From: CBDFGQ01 sp965247295 | GTDB lineage: Bacteria > Chloroflexota > Dehalococcoidia > Lucifugimonadales > JAGWBF01 | Direction of reading: 5' to 3' | Assembly (NCBI GenBank): GCA_965247295.1 | Contig: CBDFGQ010000006.1 | Span: forward strand, 186,001-250,000 | DNA length: 64,000 bases | Shown here: in pieces, positions 40,298 through 48,429 of the stretch | Layout of the letters: each line of letters begins with the position of its first letter | How positions within the stretch are numbered: position 1 is the first letter of the stretch | The notes under the pieces: generated by a model | What the model saw: only the letters and a program-made list of their open reading frames with translations | What the model was told of the DNA's origin: nothing | The model's database searches: none | Program-made: the position numbers and the translations under genes

Positions 40298-41607
40298 ATG
40301 ATATTAGAGCGAGAGGTGACGGCCCTCCGTAATCTCTTCGGAGGGGTGCGCAGAAGGCCCAGAGAGGGCGTTCAGCGGGCCAACGAGCCCTACGCGGCGA
40401 TGGCCCAGGCTGGCGCGGCGGGACGGGGCTGACCACGGAGCAGATCAAGGAGTGGCTGTCCAAGCTGGGACAGACCCCGGACACTGGCCCCGGTGGATAC
40501 TACCGCTCCTCGGTGCCGGTGTACCGGGCAGTGAAGCTGCGGTCCGACGCCGTAGCCCGCGCCAGGCTGAAGGTGTACAGGGTCAACCGGGACGGGGATC
40601 AGGAGTGGGTAGGTGAGGATGATCCGGTGCAGGGGCTCCTTGACCGGGTGAACCAGGACTGGACCAGAAGCCGCATGTGGAGGGCGGTGGAGACCTACCT
40701 GTGCCTGTGGGGACAGTCCTTCCGCTGGGTGAACAGGGCTGGATCTCCAGACCCGGCTATGTGGGAGATATGGCCCCTGCGCCCGGACAAGGTGAAGGTG
40801 ATGGTGGGCAAAGACGGGACGATCTCCGGATACATCTACGACCCCCAGGGCTCCAGGTTTGCCATGCTGTCCGACGAGGTGATATGGGACCGCTACTTCG
40901 ATCCCCTGGACCACCACAAGGGGCTGTCTCCTCTGCTGGCCGGGCTGAGCTCGGTGCAGATGCAGTTGGAGATGCTGGCCTTCAACCGGCAACTCTTCAA
41001 GCACGGCATCCTGACAAGCAACCTGGCCTTCTTCCTGGATTTGATGAGCACTGACGACGACATTGCCCTGTTCCAAGAGCGTCTGGCCGACCGCTACAGC
41101 GGGATAGGCAATGCCCAGCGTCCCATCGTGGCCAAGGGCCAGGGTAGCGTCCAGAACCTGGGGATATCGAACCGGGACATGGAGTTCATCCAGGGGCTAC
41201 AGCTGGCCAAGGAGTACGTGGCGGACGTCTACGGCATGCCCGAGGAGCTTTTTGCCGGGGCTCAACATCCCACGTTCAGCAATCGTGAGGCGGCCATCAA
41301 GGACTTCTATGCCAACACGGTAACGCAGGAGTGGGACCTGCTGGCCTCAGAGATGCAGGAGCAGTTCGTCCCAATGCTGCCCAGGGCTTACCAGGGGGTG
41401 ATCCTGCGGTTCGATACCGAGGAGATCGCAGAGATGCAGGAGTCGCTCACCGACCGCTGGAACAGGGAGGTCGCTCAGGCGACGGCGGCCAAAACGAAAG
41501 CCGAGGCCGTCAACGTAGCGCTCCAGGCTGGCCTTATAGACGAGGACGAGGGGCGGGACATGCTGAGCGGTGACCCGATCTTTGGCGAGCTTGAGGAGAT
41601 GGAATAG
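40298..41607 (+). pseudogene. HK97-type portal gene, apparently frameshifted near its start
   Basis: A strong ribosome site (GGAGGAGAAACG) precedes the ATG at 40298, which encodes ILEREVTALRNLFGGVRRRP before stopping at 40432. The adjoining frame continues as LTTEQIKEWLSKLG, GGYYRSSVPVYRAVKLRSDAVAR and the full portal body (WRAVETYLCLWGQSFRW, GLSPLLAG, GMPEELFAG) to 41607. A one-base shift near 40425 would fuse the two. The GTG at 40513 would give a 364-residue protein lacking the usual N-terminal segment. A sequencing error is possible. Confidence 0.7.
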
Positions 41608-41610
41608 TCG

Positions 41611-42342
41611 ATGCCACGGCCAATCAACGGTGTAGGCCCACGACGGATAGATGAGCGGGTGTATGACAGGACTCTGCGCAGGCTTGCACTTAATCCGCTC
41701 ATGGCCCAGCTTCGCTCTGGCCTGTCCGAGGCTTCAGCCGCGTCCCAGACCCTGGAGATCATCGACGGGGTGTTTCGAGGCTGGCATACCGGAGGATTGG
41801 TCGAAGAGGAGGTGGCGGCCCACGCTGCCAGACTGTCGGGGTATCACAGGAGGAGACTGATCCAGACTTTCCGGGCGGCACTCGGCGTGGACATAAGGCC
41901 GGTGTTGGCAGACTCAGCCATAGAACCCCTGATGACGGCATGGCGCCGGGAGAACATCTCGCTTATACGGACCATCCCGGAGCAGTTTCACGAGTCGTTG
42001 AATCGTCGTGTGGGTGAAACTTTCGCCAAGCGGCCCTTTGACAAACAGGCATTGTCGAAGGTGCTGACCCGAGAGTTCAAGGTATCGGGCAGCAATCTGC
42101 GACGGCTCACCCGCGACCAGACCAGCAAGGCCATAGGGCAGCTGACCCAGGCCAGGCACCGGCAGTTGGGCATCAGTGAGTACACATGGAGGACCGCCCA
42201 GGATGAGCGGGTGAGACCCACCCACCAGGTGCTTGACGGGACTCCTCAGCGGTGGGACAGCCCGCCGTCGGTGGGGCATCCAGGACAGGATATTCAGTGC
42301 CGTTGCGTGTCGATCCCGATCATCGAGGAAGTCGATGGCTGA
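41611..42342 (+). CDS. minor head protein, Mu F-like
   Basis: A 243-residue homologue of 9221-10147 lacking its first 65 residues. It has RRIDERVYDRTLRRL at the start, ALGVDIRPVLADSAIEPLMTAWRRENISLIRTIPEQ in the middle and the MuF signature YTWRTAQDERVRPTH with DIQCRC at the end. It keeps company with an HK97 portal here but a Mu portal in prophage 1. Confidence 0.86.
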   Translation: MPRPINGVGPRRIDERVYDRTLRRLALNPLMAQLRSGLSEASAASQTLEIIDGVFRGWHTGGLVEEEVAAHAARLSGYHRRRLIQTFRAALGVDIRPVLADSAIEPLMTAWRRENISLIRTIPEQFHESLNRRVGETFAKRPFDKQALSKVLTREFKVSGSNLRRLTRDQTSKAIGQLTQARHRQLGISEYTWRTAQDERVRPTHQVLDGTPQRWDSPPSVGHPGQDIQCRCVSIPIIEEVDG

Positions 42343-42511
42343 GCGGACAGCAGCGCCTCAGACGGACTACAAGCCCCGCTGCTGGCGATGCAACCGGGTG
42401 CTGGCGATACGGCTGTCGAGGCCATGGGAGATGCGTTGCAGGCGGTGCAAGGCCGCGAACGTACGCGAGGTGGGAGTCTCATTGCAGCAGGGACCCGATG
42501 GTAGACTGTAA
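42335..42511 (+). CDS. Com-like zinc-ribbon protein
   Basis: A 58-residue protein overlapping the MuF stop by 8 bases. CWRCNRVLAIRLSRPWEMRCRRC holds the four Cys of a zinc knuckle as in Mu Com and in the copy at 10152-10349. Position after MuF is conserved. Confidence 0.68.
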   Translation: MAERTAAPQTDYKPRCWRCNRVLAIRLSRPWEMRCRRCKAANVREVGVSLQQGPDGRL

Positions 42512-42526
42512 GCTGACGCCTGCCGC

Positions 42527-42555
42527 TTGACAACCTGTTCCATATATGAGACACT
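42527..42555 (+). promoter_or_regulatory. candidate promoter for the toxin-antitoxin cargo
   Basis: TTGACA at 42527-42532 and GACACT at 42550-42555 with 17 bases between; the -10 is weak. The toxin GTG at 42562 would again be at the transcription start. Confidence 0.45.
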
Positions 42556-42561
42556 AGGAGT

Positions 42562-42870
42562 GTGATAGAGATAGTCAGGAGCGAGACGTTTAACCGGTGG
42601 CTGAGGGGCCTGAGTGACCGGCGGGCGGCGGCCAGAATCAGCCGGCGGTTGGGCCGGGTGGCAAACGGTCTCCTCGGGGATGTCCGGTCAGTCGGCGAGG
42701 GTGTCTCGGAGATGCGTATCCACTATGGCCCTGGCTATCGGCTCTATTACGTCCGCGAGGACGAGACTATCATCGTCCTGCTATGCGGCGGCGACAAGAG
42801 CAGCCAACGGCGAGATACCGAGCGGGCCAAACAGATGGCTAGGGCACGGGAAAGGGAGACCAAACAATGA
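42562..42870 (+). CDS. HigB/RelE-type toxin
   Basis: A 102-residue basic protein. SETFNRWLRGLSDRRAAARISRRLGRVANGLLGDVRSVGEGVSEMRIHYGPGYRLYYV is the addiction-module killer (HigB/RelE-superfamily) pattern, with LLCGGDKSSQRRDTERAKQMA at the end. Such toxins are ribosome-dependent mRNA endonucleases. It starts at GTG (42562) and overlaps the antitoxin by four bases. Toxin-antitoxin cargo (moron) placed between head genes. Confidence 0.88.
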   Translation: MIEIVRSETFNRWLRGLSDRRAAARISRRLGRVANGLLGDVRSVGEGVSEMRIHYGPGYRLYYVREDETIIVLLCGGDKSSQRRDTERAKQMARARERETKQ

Positions 42871-43388
42871 CACAGGATAGACCGGAGACGTTCACCCCCT
42901 GGGATGCGGCGGACTACATTCAGACCGTGGAGGACGCGGCCTACCACCTGGAGGCGGCATCAGAGGAAGACGGACAGGTTCTGCTTGCCATGCTAGGCGA
43001 CATCGCCCGGTCTGAGAGCATGAGCGCACTAGCACGTGAGGCGGGTATCGGCCGGGCCAGCATCTACCGCATCCTTACGGGTGATTGCAACCCCACATTG
43101 GACACACTGCTGAAGATCGCCCGCGCCCTGCGGCTGCGGCTGAAGGTGCAGCCAGTCGAAGCTCCAGGGCCATCACGGGCCGATGCGTACACATACCGCG
43201 TGGTCTGGTCCACCGAGGAGCTTGCCTACCTCGGCCTATGCGTGGAGTATCCCGAACTGTCATTCTTGGACTCCACGCCCGAGGGTGCCTTTGCCGGTAT
43301 CCGGCGGCTGGTGAGTGAGCACGTTGGGAATGTGGCGCACACGCCCACATTAGCCTCGGATGAGGGATTACGTACCCCTACGGCATAG
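42867..43388 (+). CDS. fused HigA-HicB antitoxin
   Basis: A 173-residue protein. Residues 1-95 are a HigA-type antidote (WDAADYIQTVEDAAYHLEAA, then HTH SALAREAGIGRASIYRILTGDCNPTLDTLLKIARALRLRL). Residues of about 108-155 are a HicB domain (YTYRVVWSTEELAYLGLCVEYPELSFLDSTPEGAFAGIRRLV), closely related to the HicB at 4959. The two domains normally belong to separate systems. It follows a HigB toxin with no HicA beside it. The HicB part is shortened at its end. Confidence 0.85.
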   Translation: MTQDRPETFTPWDAADYIQTVEDAAYHLEAASEEDGQVLLAMLGDIARSESMSALAREAGIGRASIYRILTGDCNPTLDTLLKIARALRLRLKVQPVEAPGPSRADAYTYRVVWSTEELAYLGLCVEYPELSFLDSTPEGAFAGIRRLVSEHVGNVAHTPTLASDEGLRTPTA

Positions 43389-43396
43389 CGAGTGAC

Positions 43397-43702
43397 ATGA
43401 GTCAGGATTCCTATAACAACCCAAGAAACCACCACATCGTCTGTGCCTGCACTAGCGATGAGCACACGCTGCGGTTGATGCATTTCAAGGGCGACCCCAA
43501 GAAGGCAGACGATTTCGATGAGGTCTACTGGTCTGTCTATCTGAATCCTTTTCCCTGGTACAAGCGGCTGTGGGTCGCGCTGCGCTACGTCTTCGGCCAT
43601 CGATCCATGTATGGTAGCTGGGATAGTGGCCCGATGATGGATTCACATGCGATTGAGCGTTTGCGGGCATTTCTGGAGGATGTGGACACGAAGAGGCTGT
43701 GA
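43397..43702 (+). CDS. hypothetical cargo protein
   Basis: A 101-residue protein eight bases after the fused antitoxin. It includes NNPRNHHIVCACTSDEHTLRLMHF, FDEVYWSVYLNPFPWYKRLWVALRYVFGH and a helical end. A hydrophobic-aromatic WYKRLWVALRYVFG segment might lie against a membrane. No family recognised. It ends the cargo group. Confidence 0.6.
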   Translation: MSQDSYNNPRNHHIVCACTSDEHTLRLMHFKGDPKKADDFDEVYWSVYLNPFPWYKRLWVALRYVFGHRSMYGSWDSGPMMDSHAIERLRAFLEDVDTKRL

Positions 43703-43843
43703 ATATTCATGATGCGTAACGGCCCTCACGCGGGAACGGCTCTGCTGTGTGTGGCGTAGTCCCCTCACCAACATGTCGTGGGGGGATTGACATCACTCCC
43801 CATATGTAGTAGCCTTAACTCAAAGAACGGCATATCGCTCTAG

Positions 43844-43930
43844 TACAATTGAATAGACATCGCGGCCCTTAGCGGTCCCGCACATCGCGGACCTTTGCGT
43901 CCCCGTGCAACAGATTTGCACGGGGCTTTT
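43844..43930 (+). terminator. leader with -10 element and perfect intrinsic terminator before the protease gene
   Basis: TACAAT at 43844-43849 is a possible -10 with no clear -35. The hairpin CCCCGTGCAA (43901-43910), loop CAGAT, TTGCACGGGG (43916-43925) is a perfect 10-bp stem followed by CTTTTT. The protease ribosome site AAGGAGGT begins 13 bases later. The remaining gap from 43703 holds nothing else I can assign. Confidence 0.8.
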
Positions 43931-43954
43931 TGCGTTCAGCGCAAGGAGGTGTTG

Positions 43955-44764
43955 ATGGTAAGCACAGCTTATAGAGAACAGCGCCGGTTGATGGTGGTGA
44001 CCGAGGCCCGGCAAGTGGAAGACGGGAGCGGCCACCGGATGGTCATCGCGGCCAACGAGCGGAGTCGCAACGGGGACGAGCTGAATTTGCGTGGCGTAAG
44101 CTTCAAGAGCTACCGGAAGAACCCGGTCGTTCTCTGGGCTCATGACTCGTACAGCGGAATCCCCATAGCCAAGACCCTCAAGATCGGCCACGACGATCAG
44201 GGGAGGATCGTGGCAGACTTCGAGTTCAACTCCGACGACGAGTTTGCGGCCCGTGTGGAGAACGCCTGGAACGGGGGATTCATACGGGGCGCCTCGATCC
44301 GGTACATGCCCACGAAGGTTGTCGAAGTGCGGAACGAGGCCGGTGAGGTCGAGCGATTCAGGGTCGATAAGTCGGACCTTCTGGAGTGGAGCCTGGTGCC
44401 CGTTCCCGCCGACCCGGACTCGGTGAGGGCAGCGGTTCGCGCCCTGGGTCTTCCCGCAGAGATATTCCGGGGCCTTGAACCCGAGCCGGAGCCGGAGGAG
44501 GCCGAACCGCTCCCCGAGCCTGTGACTGAGGAACCTAACCCCAATCCTGAGCCCAAAGAGACCGACCCGTTCATAGACGCGCTCAGGGAGCGTGTGGTCG
44601 CCTTGGAGCAGGAGTTTCGGGAGCTAGCCGCCAGAGACACCAAGCCTCAAGAGGAACTACAGGAGCCCCCGGATGCTCCCGTACCCAACGAACCCGAGGA
44701 CCCTATCCTGGCAGCCATTGTGACCCAATTCGCCGCCATGCGGCAGATCATAGAGGAGAAGTAA
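43955..44764 (+). CDS. HK97-family prohead protease
   Basis: A 269-residue protein from the ATG at 43955 after AAGGAGGT. The catalytic His is in VVLWAHDSYSG and the Ser in FIRGASIRYMPTK, as in U35 proteases. A Glu/Pro-rich linker (EPEPEPEEAEPLPEPV) and a coiled end (IDALRERVVALEQEFRELA) follow, which may act as a scaffold. It processes the capsid protein encoded next. Confidence 0.88.
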   Translation: MVSTAYREQRRLMVVTEARQVEDGSGHRMVIAANERSRNGDELNLRGVSFKSYRKNPVVLWAHDSYSGIPIAKTLKIGHDDQGRIVADFEFNSDDEFAARVENAWNGGFIRGASIRYMPTKVVEVRNEAGEVERFRVDKSDLLEWSLVPVPADPDSVRAAVRALGLPAEIFRGLEPEPEPEEAEPLPEPVTEEPNPNPEPKETDPFIDALRERVVALEQEFRELAARDTKPQEELQEPPDAPVPNEPEDPILAAIVTQFAAMRQIIEEK

Positions 44765-44765
44765 C

Positions 44766-46091
44766 ATGACCACAGAGACCGACAAGCTAATGGAAAACGT
44801 AGCCGCCGTCCTCTCCTTTCTGGAGACGTTCAAGGACAAAGAGTACGGTCCCCTGAAGGAGGAGGTGGAGCGTCTGTCGGCGCAGATCACGGAGTCGGTC
44901 CGGGCCTCCAAGCGTGCTGCCCTGCTTCGGCAGGTCGAGTCCACCGCCAGGGGAGCGCGTGTGGCGTTCGGGAAGTACCGGGGCTTCGACGAGTTCGACC
45001 TGATGATCTCCAACGAAGTCCTGCGTCTGGCCAAGAGCGGCGGGACCGACGGAAAGGACCGCATCAGTCCGAGAGCCGCCGATGATTGGCGCAGCAACTT
45101 GGGGCAGGCGAGAGGCGACCTGTACGAGTCCATAGGACGTGCCCTGGACTCCGCCACGCCGGGCGCTGGGGACGAGCTCACCTTCACCGGCGAGACCAGC
45201 GAGATGTGGCGGGACGTGCATCTGTCCACCTCCGTGGCCAGCCTCTTCAGCCGCATTATGATGCCCACCACGCCGTTCCAGATTCCATACGATTTCGGGG
45301 ACGTGAGCTGGTACCGGGGCACGCCCAACGTAGCGACCACCTCGACCACGGCGAGGACCGGCTGGTCTTACGACCTGGACGAGGACGCGGTGGTTGCGGT
45401 ACTGCCGGAGCTACGGGCGACCTTGGTACGGAATGCAGCCGAGGTCCTGGACGACGTGGTGCTCAACGGCGACATCTCCGACGACGGCAACAACATCAAC
45501 GCGGACGGAGCCACGGCGGATTCGCTGGCCGGTAGCGCGGGCCTGGACCACTACCTGGTCTTCGACGGGCTGATCCATATACCCCTGGTGGACAACACCA
45601 ACCAGGGAAATGACCACGGCGCTGCCGTGTCCGACGACATGTTCAACGAGGTCAGGGCCAAGCTGGGCAAGTACGGTGTTCGTCCCTCCGAGTGCGCCTA
45701 CGTCATGGACGTGAACACGTACATCCGTGCCCAGTCCATCGAGAACTTCCGAACGCTGGAAAAGCTGGGACCCAACGCTACCCTTCTCACGGGTCAGTTG
45801 GGGGACATCGAGGGCATACCCATAATCGTGTCGGAGCAGATGCTTATGGCGGACACCGACGGAAAGGTCACCTCTGGAGGCAACGGCGCGGACACGGGGC
45901 GGGTCCTGGTGGTGAACCGGAACATGTACCGGCTGGGTTTCAAGCGGGATCTGATGATCGAGAGTGAGCGAGACATCCAGAAGCGGCAGACCGTTCTTGT
46001 GGCCAGCATGAGGGTGGCCTTTAAAGGCCGAATGGAGAACGATTCGGACACCGCTGTAGCCCTTCAGTACAACATCACAGGGGTGAGCTAG
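44766..46091 (+). CDS. major capsid protein (HK97 family)
   Basis: A 441-residue protein, one base after the protease. The N-terminal part (LKEEVERLSAQITESVRASKRAALLRQ) is the helical delta domain removed on maturation. The body has TTPFQIPYDFGDVSWYRGTP, DEDAVVAVLPELRATLVRNAAEVLDDVVLNGD, and LVVNRNMYRLGFKRDLMIE near the end, fitting HK97-fold coat proteins. It is unrelated to the prophage 1 capsid. Confidence 0.88.
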   Translation: MTTETDKLMENVAAVLSFLETFKDKEYGPLKEEVERLSAQITESVRASKRAALLRQVESTARGARVAFGKYRGFDEFDLMISNEVLRLAKSGGTDGKDRISPRAADDWRSNLGQARGDLYESIGRALDSATPGAGDELTFTGETSEMWRDVHLSTSVASLFSRIMMPTTPFQIPYDFGDVSWYRGTPNVATTSTTARTGWSYDLDEDAVVAVLPELRATLVRNAAEVLDDVVLNGDISDDGNNINADGATADSLAGSAGLDHYLVFDGLIHIPLVDNTNQGNDHGAAVSDDMFNEVRAKLGKYGVRPSECAYVMDVNTYIRAQSIENFRTLEKLGPNATLLTGQLGDIEGIPIIVSEQMLMADTDGKVTSGGNGADTGRVLVVNRNMYRLGFKRDLMIESERDIQKRQTVLVASMRVAFKGRMENDSDTAVALQYNITGVS

Positions 46092-46108
46092 AGGAGACGG
46101 AGGCAACG

Positions 46109-46948
46109 ATGCCAGAGGTAAGGAACAGGTCTGGAGTTCCCCACCGCTACTACGATTACGCGAGGAAGGCGTACGTCATATGGGCTCCTGGGGAGGTCAG
46201 GGACGTGCCCCACTCCGTAGCTCGGCAGGTCTGCCAGGTCCACCCAGGCAAGATGGAGATGGTGCTGCCGGAGCCGGAGCCAGTAGAGGCCCCTGTGGAC
46301 GTGTCTGAGGACCCAAATGAGGAGCCTGCAGAGATCCCTGAAGACTTTACCGAGAAGGCTGTGGACCGCGCCCAGCGGGGCGGCAGCCGACGGTCTAAAG
46401 GGGGGGGGGTTAGTTCTATGATGTCGGAACGCCTGGTCGGCATTGCCATGCTGCGGGAGAACGTGGAAACAAACCTGTCCGATTCCGCGCTGGAGAGGCT
46501 AATCGACGACGCGGATGCCACCGTGGTGCGCTACTGCGGGCCACACAACCAGGATGGCCCTGTTGAGGAAATATTCCCAGGTGGCAGCATCAGGCTCTTT
46601 CCCAACCGAGCAGTGGAGTCCGTAGAGAAGGTGACCGAAACAGTGGGTGCAATCTCGATGGACCTCTCCCCGGACGACTATCGGAGTTGGTACGGGGGCC
46701 GCATGTTGGAGAGGCTGTCCAGTGGCGCCCATCCCCGTCCCTATTGGGGAGAGCGTGTGTTGCTCAGGTATACGCCGGTCAGCACCGATGACCAGCGCAG
46801 GATGGGCATTATTCGGCTGGTGCAGTTGGGTATCCAATACTCCGGTGTCCAGTCAGAGAGTGTGGGGCCGTACAGCGTTCAGAGCCTCGACTATACGCGG
46901 GAGCGGGACGCCATCCTGAAGCAGCTCTGTACAGGGATTCCGATCTAG
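46109..46948 (+). CDS. head protein fused to head-tail connector through a poly-G tract
   Basis: A 279-residue frame made of two parts. Residues 1-100 (MPEVRNRSGVPHRYYDYARKAYVIWAPGE ... acidic linker) resemble small head proteins after capsid genes. From residue 104 (MMSERLVGIAMLRENVETNLSDSALERLIDDADATVVRYCG) it is a gp6-like connector ending YTRERDAILKQLCTGIPI. A run of ten G (46400-46409) sits between them. With any other length the first part would stop and the second would start separately at 46418 or 46421, so the fused form may be variable. Confidence 0.7.
   Translation: MPEVRNRSGVPHRYYDYARKAYVIWAPGEVRDVPHSVARQVCQVHPGKMEMVLPEPEPVEAPVDVSEDPNEEPAEIPEDFTEKAVDRAQRGGSRRSKGGGVSSMMSERLVGIAMLRENVETNLSDSALERLIDDADATVVRYCGPHNQDGPVEEIFPGGSIRLFPNRAVESVEKVTETVGAISMDLSPDDYRSWYGGRMLERLSSGAHPRPYWGERVLLRYTPVSTDDQRRMGIIRLVQLGIQYSGVQSESVGPYSVQSLDYTRERDAILKQLCTGIPI
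46400..46409. repeat. ten-G homopolymer tract
   Basis: AAA then ten G then TTAG, inside the frame 46109-46948. Eleven G would put a TAG, and nine G a TGA, directly after the tract. It may also serve as ribosome site for the ATG at 46418. Confidence 0.75.
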
Positions 46949-46967
46949 AGGGAGGAGGAGCAGAACG

Positions 46968-47546
46968 ATGGCCAAGGTAGCCGTGAAAGTGCAACAACGT
47001 GGCGGCGAGAAGCTCCAAAGACTGCTGCGGGAGGCCGGCAAGGGCGGCGTCTCAGGCGTCAAAGTCGGGTTCTTCTCGACGGCCAAGTACCAGGATGGCA
47101 CCCCTGTAGCGGCAGTGGCAGCTTGGAACGAGTTCGGGACAGGCCCGCACACCATTGCCCCGAAAAAAGCGAAAGTGCTCGCATTTACGGGGAGCGAAGG
47201 AGAGACAGTGTTTGCGAAGTCGGTCCAGCATCCCGGTGTCCCGGAACGTCCCTTCTTCCGCCGGGCCATCGCCGAAATGGAAGACGGCGTCTCCAAGATC
47301 GTGAAGTCAGGCCTCGACCCCAAGAAGATGGTGGTGGACGAGCAGCTCGCTGACAGGGTTGGCCTGTATGCAGCAGGTCAGGTGCAAGAGAGCATAGTTG
47401 CGCTCAACGATCCGCCTAATTCCCCTGCGACCATCGCCCAGAAGCGGAAGAAGCTACATGGCAAGAAGGGAACTGGCGGTGGAGAGACCGAGCTTATGGA
47501 CACAGGCACCCTTCGCAACTCAGTGAGTTGGGAGGTGGAGCGGTGA
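46968..47546 (+). CDS. tail completion/neck protein, HK97 gp10-like
   Basis: A 192-residue homologue of 14000-14488. After the common start and EFGT motif it has an insertion GPHTIAPKKAKVLAFTGSEGETVFAK, a feature of the longer gp10-like proteins, then VPERPFFRRAI. The end LMDTGTLRNSVSWEVE is kept. GGGAGGAGG precedes it. The stop overlaps the next start (GTGA). Confidence 0.8.
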   Translation: MAKVAVKVQQRGGEKLQRLLREAGKGGVSGVKVGFFSTAKYQDGTPVAAVAAWNEFGTGPHTIAPKKAKVLAFTGSEGETVFAKSVQHPGVPERPFFRRAIAEMEDGVSKIVKSGLDPKKMVVDEQLADRVGLYAAGQVQESIVALNDPPNSPATIAQKRKKLHGKKGTGGGETELMDTGTLRNSVSWEVER

Positions 47547-47896
47547 GCAGGCCCTTTGCCAACAGGCTCCGGGAACCGGCCACACTGATTCAGAGAGGCC
47601 CCGATGAGATCGTCAATCGCAGGCCGGTGCCAGGCGCAGAGAAGCGAACTGACATAACCGTGGTGAGCGCACCGCCCGATGCGGCCAAGATGCGTGAGAT
47701 GTTGCCTGAAGGCACACGCCTCACTGAATCGAGGACGTTCTGGATAGCAGGCGTCATGGTGGAGCCGATCCGTGTGGGCGCGAATGCTTCTGGGGGAGAC
47801 GTGATCGAGTACGGAGGCGTTTCCTACAGGGCGCAGCACGTCGAGGCTTGGCCGGGGTTTGTCGAAGTCCTGGGCATTCGGGAGGTAGGTAGGTGA
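47543..47896 (+). CDS. neck/tail-adaptor protein
   Basis: A 117-residue homologue of 14491-14847 starting at the GTG 47543 in a GTGA overlap. It keeps DITVVSAPPDAAKMREMLPEGTRL, SRTFWIAGVMVEPIRVGAN and AWPGFVEVLGIRE. The C-terminus overlaps the next gene by four bases. Confidence 0.65.
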   Translation: MSRPFANRLREPATLIQRGPDEIVNRRPVPGAEKRTDITVVSAPPDAAKMREMLPEGTRLTESRTFWIAGVMVEPIRVGANASGGDVIEYGGVSYRAQHVEAWPGFVEVLGIREVGR

Positions 47897-48426
47897 TCGC
47901 ACCAACGACAGCCACCCTTGAGGATGCCGTGGGGGAGCTTGTCGCGGCAGGGTCTGGCCTTGACTACAACAGTGTGCTGTCCGGCAACAAAGGTACTCTC
48001 GTGCCGGACGGGTTGTTCGCGTCACTGGTGCTGATTCACCAGGCCATCGAGGGAATACCGGCAACCGTGATGAGCCTTGCCCCAGGCGGGACAGACCTGA
48101 ACGCTCCGACAATAGCGACGGTTCGAGGGAGGTACTCGGTTCAGTGGTTCCGCACCGGAGCACACGACGCGGCCACAAGGCTGTCGGTGTGGGTCTGGTC
48201 ACCGGAAGGGGTGGCCCAGGCGCAACAGGCCGATCTGACGGTGCTGCGTGTATCGGACGTTCGGCAGCTCGACGAGGTGGTATCGGAAGCCTGGGAGGAG
48301 CGAGCCGGGCTGGACATCGACGTGGGCTACACGCAGAGGATCGACCAGACGGTTGGCCGCCTGCGAACCGCTCCCATTGAGGTCGGGGCAGGTGGTAGCA
48401 CCGATACCATTACAGTGGAGGTTTAG
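47893..48426 (+). CDS. phage neck terminator-like protein
   Basis: A 177-residue homologue of 14847-15374 starting at GTG. Conserved features: DGLFASLVLIHQAIEGIPAT, YSVQWFRTGAHDAATRLSVWVWSPEG and LDEVVSEAWEERAGLDIDVGYTQ. It directly precedes the sheath gene. Confidence 0.65.
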   Translation: MIAPTTATLEDAVGELVAAGSGLDYNSVLSGNKGTLVPDGLFASLVLIHQAIEGIPATVMSLAPGGTDLNAPTIATVRGRYSVQWFRTGAHDAATRLSVWVWSPEGVAQAQQADLTVLRVSDVRQLDEVVSEAWEERAGLDIDVGYTQRIDQTVGRLRTAPIEVGAGGSTDTITVEV

Positions 48427-48429
48427 ACA

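Noticed and set aside
43895..43954. Upstream extension of the prohead protease
   Set aside because: It would start inside the terminator hairpin; the ATG at 43955 has a perfect AAGGAGGT in front.
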